Shown here piece by piece: positions 54,066-64,000 of a stretch of 64,000 nt of DNA. Under the pieces are notes generated by a model. The model made no database searches, had not been told where the DNA came from, and saw only the letters and a program-made list of their open reading frames with translations. Numbering within the stretch: the first letter of the stretch is position 1; each line of letters starts with the position of its first letter. The translations under genes and the position numbers were made by a program. Origin of the DNA: Daphnia carinata (lineage: Eukaryota; Arthropoda; Branchiopoda; Diplostraca; Daphniidae); contig NC_081331.1 in assembly GCF_022539665.2 (NCBI RefSeq), positions 9,579,534 to 9,643,533 on the forward strand, in the 5' to 3' direction.

Positions 54066-55936
54066 TGTTGGTTGGGGCGTGAGCATTTACGTGACTGTTT
54101 ATCCTCGCCATTCGTCATACTCGAGGCCCTCCGAAATCTAGGATGGTACAATTTTGCACTACGCATATACTCGATTGGAAATGCGGTAAGTAAGACGTGC
54201 CTTTTTACGTTGTTAGATGTGAAACTCGTGTTCATATTTTACCGACAAATTTGAGTAAAATAGCCTTTCGGGAGACAGCAATTGGCGACATCGGATAGGG
54301 TAGTAGTACGAGACTGTCAGGAATCGCATTTTTAGCGTTGCTCAAATGTAATGGCTGCATTTCAACACAAAGATACGTCTGGGCAAAATAATTTGAATTA
54401 GATGGTATATTCTATTTATAGCAAAGAGAAAGGGGTGGTTATTCATTTCGTTGCATCGCAAACTAAAATGTTTTGCTATGCTTTATGTCGGCAAGATTCC
54501 ATTTCGATCGAACTTCCTGTCGATGATACCTACCATTGTTTACATAGTCACGGAAAATGCGCCTCGTATAAGATTACACTTCCGGATCTCCTCTCCCTCC
54601 CCCCGAAGTAGGCAGTTTCATCGATTTGAAAGTCAAATGATAACGTACCTTTTTTTTCCTTTTACGATAAAGACAAAAAATGTATTAATACATTGGACTG
54701 AGCGGCTTGTATCAAAACAATCCCCATTGCAGCCGAACTACGGGCTGTTAACGTCGAAATGTTTCGCGACCCGTGGGCATGAAGCATTTGCGAAATATCT
54801 ACCGAAGCCTAGAAAAATGCAACCAAAGTTAAATGAAATAGTAGTTGTATGTAAACACTCCTTTCACCGCGATAGACAAGCGTCCGGGCGTCGTAGGGTT
54901 AAGTGCCATACTGCGGATCCGAAAATGTTAAAATGAAAAGCTCAATTTATCCGAAATACCGTTGGCAAATAAGCATGCGTATCGCTCACGTGATGCGTCA
55001 GAGCAACATAATCAGTCTGTTGTTGCTTACATCATTGCAGATATGCTATATGTTAATCAAGGAGGATGTTGCTCTAAGCATTATGTGGGTTCATAGGTTT
55101 TGTTACCGCTATCTTTATCTTAAAAAAAATGCCAAACATTGCAACGTTCGTTAGGGGGTCACGGTTCATTTGCGTACGAAACAAGAGGCTAAATACGGTT
55201 AATGGTTTCGTTTTTGATGAAACGTCATGTCTAATATTTGTGAATTTCAAAATAATTCCGATGGATTATGTGGTACCCGGAAACCACCTTACGATACTGG
55301 AACTTTTTACGTATGCAGAGCGGAATTGTTATCGCGTTAAAAAACCGAAGCAGGTATACAGGAGAGCGGAAATCCGAAACTACACAACAGGTTAAACGAG
55401 AGGGGGGATAAAACTGGCTGTGACGAAGGCGAAGCTGATAAAAAGGAGCATCGGTAGAAATGGGCGGTCTCGTAGCCTACAGGTATAAAAAGAGTATGAA
55501 GTTGGGAGTCGGAATGGGGTGGGCTGGGCGGTTGGAATAGCTGACAATCGTCGTTTCGTGAAGCATGCACACCTGAAGGGCGGTGGTGAAAAGTTCCAGT
55601 GCGGTTTCGGATTGGAATCCGCGGTCGTATTATACCGTGAGGGACTGAGGAATTGCCTTTTAGAACAAGTAGAGACGCTTGGGGAGTGTACAACTGTATA
55701 CACAGTTGGTCCACTGGCTTTCTTGGCTCAGGTTTTGCTCAACTATTGTTGTGTTTTGTTTAGTTGTTTTGTTTCGTTTTTTTTTTTTGGTTAGGGAAAC
55801 TGCCAAACTGTTGCTGATTTCGTGTTTTTAAATGCGCGATATCGTCACTCAAGTCCAATCAGTTCTTTTGATGGTTAGTGAAATATGTGAGTGTGATTTG
55901 TTTGTCCAGTTGGCCTGAAAACTAAGACGAAGAAAA
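54066..55936. other. 1.9 kb spacer between PMCA and the cholinesterase-like gene
   Basis: No exon recognised on either strand. It should contain the PMCA 3' end (if the distal exons are used) and the promoter of the following gene. Confidence 0.5.
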
Positions 55937-58900
55937 ATGAGGTTGCCCCAGCTAAGCGTATTCATCTGGTTAATGGCCTCTTTTTGTAGTCGAGTGAACA
56001 CCCAAACTACTGAACATACTCGCCTTTACGGAACCTTGAATATCAACCGTCAACCTTATAACGCTGCCTACGATGATCCACGTAATCGTTATTCCAGTAG
56101 CAGTTCTTACGCTTCAGCCAGTGTCAACAGTTCAAGTGCAGCGAATAAAGACACCATCTATTGGGAAAGGACCCGAGAACAATTAAGAAATCAACACGCC
56201 ATCAACACTGACCGATACAGTCCCAGTTGGGGCGCTAATGATCGGGTTTACGAAACGCGATACGATTCCCGAAACTTGAACTCAGATCCTAGAGGTCAAG
56301 GGTACGATGCTAATCGTCAGACATCTGGGGGTTATGAGTCCAGAAATCCAACTTACATTCGCTACCCGAGTTCCGATTCACAAGGCGCTGGATACGTTGA
56401 TGGCCGGAATCAAAACTACGACTCAAAAGCATTGTTTAATTCGAAAGTTCCGAGTTTTCAAACGGGATCGTATCAAGGAGGCGCAATACCTGCGTTGTCG
56501 AGCATCAACAGCCAAGATAGCGGATCCCAGTCTAATTGGGAGCGTGAGAAAGAGCGGGAGCGTGAGAGAGAACGAGAACGCGAGCGTGAACGAGAACGAG
56601 AAAGAGGAATAGATCGTGAGAGATCCTACTATCTGAATAGCAGAACCAACCCTATCAATACTAACTATGGACAGAATAATCCTCGAACGAAGCTGCCAGG
56701 TAATTGCATACAATTAAAATATTGTGAATAATGGCAAATGAACTGTGTTTTGGTTTTGTACTTCAGGTTGTGGTGTTTTTGATGAATGGCGGCCAGATTT
56801 GATGGGAACATGTCGTCCAGATTACGCATCAAACGTGCAGGAAAGAGATATTTCCGTAACAACTCCATACGGAAGAATTCGCGGATTCTATGTTCATTTG
56901 TTTGATGGACCTGGAGTTCCGATTGGAGATCGACCAGGAGTATATCATAACGGAAAGCTGTGGCGAACCATAAGCACTTTTCTGGGAATTCCATACGCAA
57001 TGCCGCCTGTGAATGAAGGCCGATTTAAGGTATTAATACAAAGCAACAAGTTAAGTTACAATAAAGTAATACTTGTTTAAAATTTCAATGACACCATATT
57101 AGCCACCCAGGCCGAAAAGAGCGTGGAGTATATGGGATGCTGTTGATTTTGGACCGGCATGTCCCCAACCAGTTCAATTTGTTGGTGCTTCTAAAGGTGT
57201 TCGCTACATGAATGAAGATTGCCTTTATCTGAATGTTTACACACCAACGGTAAGTGTGTCGATTAAAACAGAACGATTATTTTCAATGTGAATATTGAAA
57301 CGACGATTTTCGAATTTAATTTAGACCGGTGCTGTGCCAGAAAAATATCCAGTTGTCTTTTATATCCATGGTGGGGATTTCGAACGTGGAGCTTCTAATA
57401 TTTTTCCGGGCCACATGCTGGCAGCTGTTGGCGACGTTGTTGTTGTAACAGTTAACTATCGTTTGGGAGCCTTGGGTACGTTTATCACGTAGACGCAATG
57501 ATGCATATCCATGTTTATTGACCATTTAATATGCACTTAAAAGGATTCCTGAGTACTGCTAACGAATATTCACCTGGTAACTATGGAATGTTGGATCTCA
57601 CTATGGCACTCCAGTGGGTGTATGACAACATTTATGCGTTCAACGGCAATAAGGATTTGATAACCGTATATGGACCAGGTACGATTGCCCTCATTTTTTT
57701 TCCTAAAATTTAATTTTTAATGTTTATTTTGTGTTAGGCGCTGGTGCTGCTGCCGCAGGCCTACTTGCAATAACGCCCGGTAGTAGCCATATGGTGCGCC
57801 AAGTTTTTGGCCAAGTAAGTTACGAAAGTGTGTTGCTCTACTGTGTTACATCAAAATATAAAGCATTGTACCATCGTAGAGCGGATCTCCGTTAGCTGAT
57901 TGGGCTGCAGTGCAAGATCTCTTACGGATGCAAAATACTAGCCGTGTTTACGGCGAACGTTTAGGTTGTGTTGTGGACAAGTCTCATAAACTTGTCGAAT
58001 GCTTGCGATCTCGGAGCTTTGAGGAGTTGGGCAACGTCCGTCTAACTGTAAGAAGTTAACTTGTTAGTCTAAACATGTACTTTGTACATCATGTTTTCCT
58101 TGTTTTTAACGCAATAGCCAGATGTTGGTACTTGGCCCTGGAGTCCGGTTGTAGATCGAGAAATTCGTAAACCAGCCAATAATTGGTACGAAGGATGGGA
58201 ATCAAAAGACTGGACTTTTCTTCCTGATATTCCCGAGGAATTAATCAGAATGCGGAGATTTAACCCTAACATACGCTACCTTTCAGGAGTAACTGCAGAT
58301 GAGGCAGCTTACGTTGTTTGTAAGTTCATCTTTCATTCAACATAACCTGTGCGTACTAATGCAACTTTGTACTTTTATTTTTCTTATCAGATAACAACAA
58401 AAGCCTCTTGCCGAACTTTGAAATTACTGAACAGTTTTTCGACATGAAAATTCGTGAATATATCCATCGTTACAACTATACGTACAATCCGGATGGAATC
58501 TACAGAGCCATTAAATATATGTACACTTACTGGCCTGATCCTAAAAACACAACACACATTAGAGAACAGTACATAAACGTAAGGCGCCTTTATCGTTTGG
58601 TTACATTACTTCAACCTTGTTTTTAATTTAATTTTCTCAAATGTAGTTTATGTCTGATGCGCTCTACAAATCTCCGAGTGACAGTATGATCAAGATGATG
58701 GTAGATAATAGTGTGCCAACGTATTCGTACGTTTTAAATACCTCCATTAACGCACTAAACTATCCATTCTGGTCAAGAGTCCCGCACAACATCGAATATT
58801 TCTTTCTAACGGGTGCGCCGTTTATGGATCCAGGTAACTATCAAGTGTTTCTGAAACCTGTAGATATTTTACTATAACAGAACATGTTACTTCCTTTATA

Positions 58901-59673
58901 GACTTCTTTCCTGAAGATCTCAGAGTAGAGCGTAAACAATGGAATGAAGATGATCGTCGCATGTCTGAATTTTTCATGAAAGCGTTGTCTAATTTCGCTC
59001 GTTATGGGTAATTTACATCTTTTTATAAAGTTGCGTTCGCTTGTTGATGTAAATTTGTTAACTTTCTTTATGGAATGTACAGGAGACCAACTCCTGTTGC
59101 AATTTATAATATTAACTGGCCCGAGATGCGTCATGGTTGGCTACAGTATTTGAACCTAAACAGAACGGATAATTCAACTCTGGAGTTTAATTACCGCCAG
59201 CAGGAATGCGCCTTTTGGTCGGAATATATGCCTTCCGTTGTCGGCGTTCTCCTGCCTACCTACCGACCATTCACTGAGGTGATTTGTACTACCACAAATT
59301 TCTTCAAATAATCAATATAATACAACTGCCTTCTTTTTTTTTCTTTTTAGTATTGGTGGGAACCTAACACGCCTATCTCAGTTGCATTTTGGTCTGTGGC
59401 CGGTGTGTGCATTATTCTTTTGATAGTTGCCATTCTCTGCTGCTGCCTGTGGCGTGGAGCTAAAAAGTGAAATAATCTCCCAAGTTTTAAAAATGATTGC
59501 AGATTCTTATATTATTTTTTCTTTTTCTTTGCAGAGCAAATGACAAATTGCTTGCTGAAAACTATTTGGGAGATATGGTCTTAACGGAGAATATGCATAC
59601 TGAATCTAAAGACTTCAATGGGGAGTTTCGATCTGACAAGCAAAAGCTGGATCTCCCCTCAACTTTAGTTTAA
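55937..59673 (+). CDS. Cholinesterase-like adhesion molecule without catalytic serine
   Basis: This is a single-pass membrane protein of 945 aa from the neuroligin/gliotactin/glutactin group of non-enzymatic cholinesterase homologues. Exons: 55937-56699, 56767-57029, 57103-57249, 57325-57475, 57544-57678, 57738-57814, 57880-58047, 58118-58319, 58391-58578, 58647-58833, 58902-59007, 59083-59278, 59351-59466, 59535-59673. A signal peptide (LSVFIWLMASFCSR) is followed by about 230 residues of Ser/Tyr/Asn/Arg-rich stalk that ends in an Arg-Glu repeat. The esterase-like fold then shows FLGIPYAMPPV, EDCLYLNVYTP, YPVVFYIHGG and VTVNYRLGALG. The nucleophile elbow, normally GESAGG, reads GPGAGA, so Ser is replaced by Gly487. 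A transmembrane helix lies at about 871-895 (VAGVCIILLIVAILCCCLW). The cytoplasmic tail of about 50 residues ends in STLV, a class I PDZ-binding sequence. The exact orthologue is uncertain. Confidence 0.88.
56539..56606 (+). repeat. Coding GAR/CGN repeat encoding an Arg-Glu tract
   Basis: An imperfect hexanucleotide array (GAGCGT/GAGAGA/GAACGA variants) gives alternating Arg and Glu for about 22 residues in the extracellular stalk of the cholinesterase-like protein. Synonymous variation between units suggests the charge pattern is maintained. Confidence 0.85.
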
Positions 59674-59805
59674 GATAGATCGCTTGTTTACTACTTTAAG
59701 AGCCTAGTTTTTATTGTTTTTTCATTCTTCTCTACCTCTGAAGTGTTACTTTTTTATACAAAATACGAACAAGGACCAAATTTTTAAGTGAAACATAGTT
59801 AATGA

Positions 59806-59811
59806 ATTAAA
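59806..59811 (+). terminator. Possible poly(A) signal ATTAAA
   Basis: Variant signal 133 bp past the stop of the cholinesterase-like gene; no AATAAA is closer. Confidence 0.35.
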
Positions 59812-60467
59812 CGGGATTATTATTCCGATAGAAAACAGCTGATTAGCGAAGCGAAATCACTGCCCTGATTCACACATACAACGCCATTCAACGCCATCCG
59901 TGAAATGCGATTTATAGTAACTTGTTGTCCCATTAAACGAAATCTGATTTCTGCGTAAATGAAAACTTGTGGAATATTTTTGCTGACAAAATGACCTGGG
60001 TTGATCGGAAATATAAGTTGAGTTTTAGCAAATGAATTTTGCCAAGGATCAGCCTATCACGTGCACGTGCATACGTGGGTTTCACTACATAAATAAATGC
60101 TCATTGCGGCCGAGCTGACATTAAAATGCTGTGATTATTGAGTTCTATAGAACCTAAAGTGCACACATGCACACATTCATACTATCCCAAAATTCGTTGC
60201 GTTTTAAGTACTCTTAAAATCAATATCTCCTGGGGAGGTTATCTGAGCGGCAAACTTTCCACCAGGGAAATTGCTTGAACGTAGATTCCTGGTTTTAGGG
60301 AGAAAAAGCGACCGAAGTTTTGCTTAAACGAGCTCTATCAAATACGAATGTAAATTTTAACTTGTTGAAAAAATGACATCAAATTTTTTCAAAATGTGTT
60401 TCTGGCATATTTCTGTGGACATTCTTGGACAATTTTTGGCGGCGATCCATGGGTCACCCTGAGATTA

Positions 60468-60487
60468 CCCGGTTTTAACAAACCGGG
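60468..60487. repeat. Short inverted repeat CCCGGTTT..AAACCGGG
   Basis: Perfect 8-bp arms around a 4-base loop, about 400 bp upstream of the TER94 start codon. Function unknown; could be an element end or chance. Confidence 0.6.
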
Positions 60488-60882
60488 GCCGAGCCCTGTT
60501 ATGTATACTTGGTAGCAATCGGACCCGATTGGCTGTAATCAGGGTCCCTGCTCCGCCCTGGCCTGTCCGCCTGTGTCTGTCTTCTTTCTCTCTTCTTTCT
60601 CTCAAAGTTGGTAGTTGTTCGAGAAATGTGGCAACCTCTGTGAATCAGCGGTTTAAAAGCTAGCTTGGAGCCCGTGACGTAGGGATTTTTCTTGTGTGGC
60701 TTGCCAGTGTTGAGGAAATTTTCCTTGTCTATCGCCGTGACGAGGGGTAAATTCATTCGACGGTTTCAACTCACACCAGTAGCAGGTGAACACGTCGAGG
60801 TCTCATCGTATTAGATAGATTTGTAACCAAACAAAAGCTGTTATTTTCTTAAAAAGAAAAGTAACGATAATTCGTCGTCATC

Positions 60883-64000
<3,118 letters not shown>

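Larger units (their letters stand above)
59674..60882. promoter_or_regulatory. Spacer holding the TER94 promoter
   Basis: No exon recognised. A GC-richer patch at about 60480-60780 lies directly upstream of the TER94 start codon and is the best candidate for promoter and 5' UTR. A perfect 8-bp-stem hairpin lies at 60468-60487. Confidence 0.45.

Overview
The window looks like chromosomal DNA of an arthropod, most likely a branchiopod crustacean such as Daphnia. All recognisable genes are animal genes. Most introns are about 55-110 bp with clear GT..AG ends, and the protein set (GCN1, PPIL2, a SBSPON-like secreted protein, PMCA, a cholinesterase-like adhesion molecule, TER94/VCP, cathepsin D/pepsin-type proteases) is typical of a crustacean or insect. 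The species call is inference. All exon models were built by hand from splice signals, reading frame and remembered family sequences; no search was run.

Layout. 1-14690: one internal exon of a TTC28-like TPR gene (minus strand) followed by about 14 kb packed with homopolymer runs (A, T, G), dinucleotide repeats and no other convincing exon. 14691-23658 (minus): complete GCN1, 9 exons, 2659 aa. 23860-26063 (minus): complete PPIL2/CYP60, 10 exons, 520 aa, 201 bp upstream of the GCN1 start codon on the same strand. 26950-28190: two inverted, decayed fragments of an ADAM10/kuzbanian-like prodomain. 29511-36388 (minus): a six-exon SBSPON-like gene (somatomedin B plus thrombospondin type 1), with a 1.15 kb TIR element in one intron. 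36.4-40.7 kb: no gene found. 40753-42628 and 43209-44999 (plus): two tandem aspartic protease genes with identical intron positions and phases. 45671-52520 (plus): PMCA plasma membrane calcium pump, 17 exons, with candidate alternative 3' exons out to 54065. 55937-59673 (plus): a membrane-anchored cholinesterase-like protein that has lost the catalytic serine, 14 exons, 945 aa. 60883-64000 (plus): TER94/VCP (p97), cut by the window end near residue 729.

There is no operon logic here. The neighbours are independent eukaryotic genes, although GCN1 (amino-acid starvation signalling), PPIL2 (U-box ubiquitin ligase/spliceosome cyclophilin) and VCP (ubiquitin-dependent segregase) are all housekeeping proteostasis factors. 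The most interesting features are the inverted ADAM10-derived repeat, which could form a long RNA hairpin, the extreme homopolymer density of the first 14.6 kb, the TIR element in the SBSPON intron, the tandem protease duplication and the possible alternative PMCA C-terminus.
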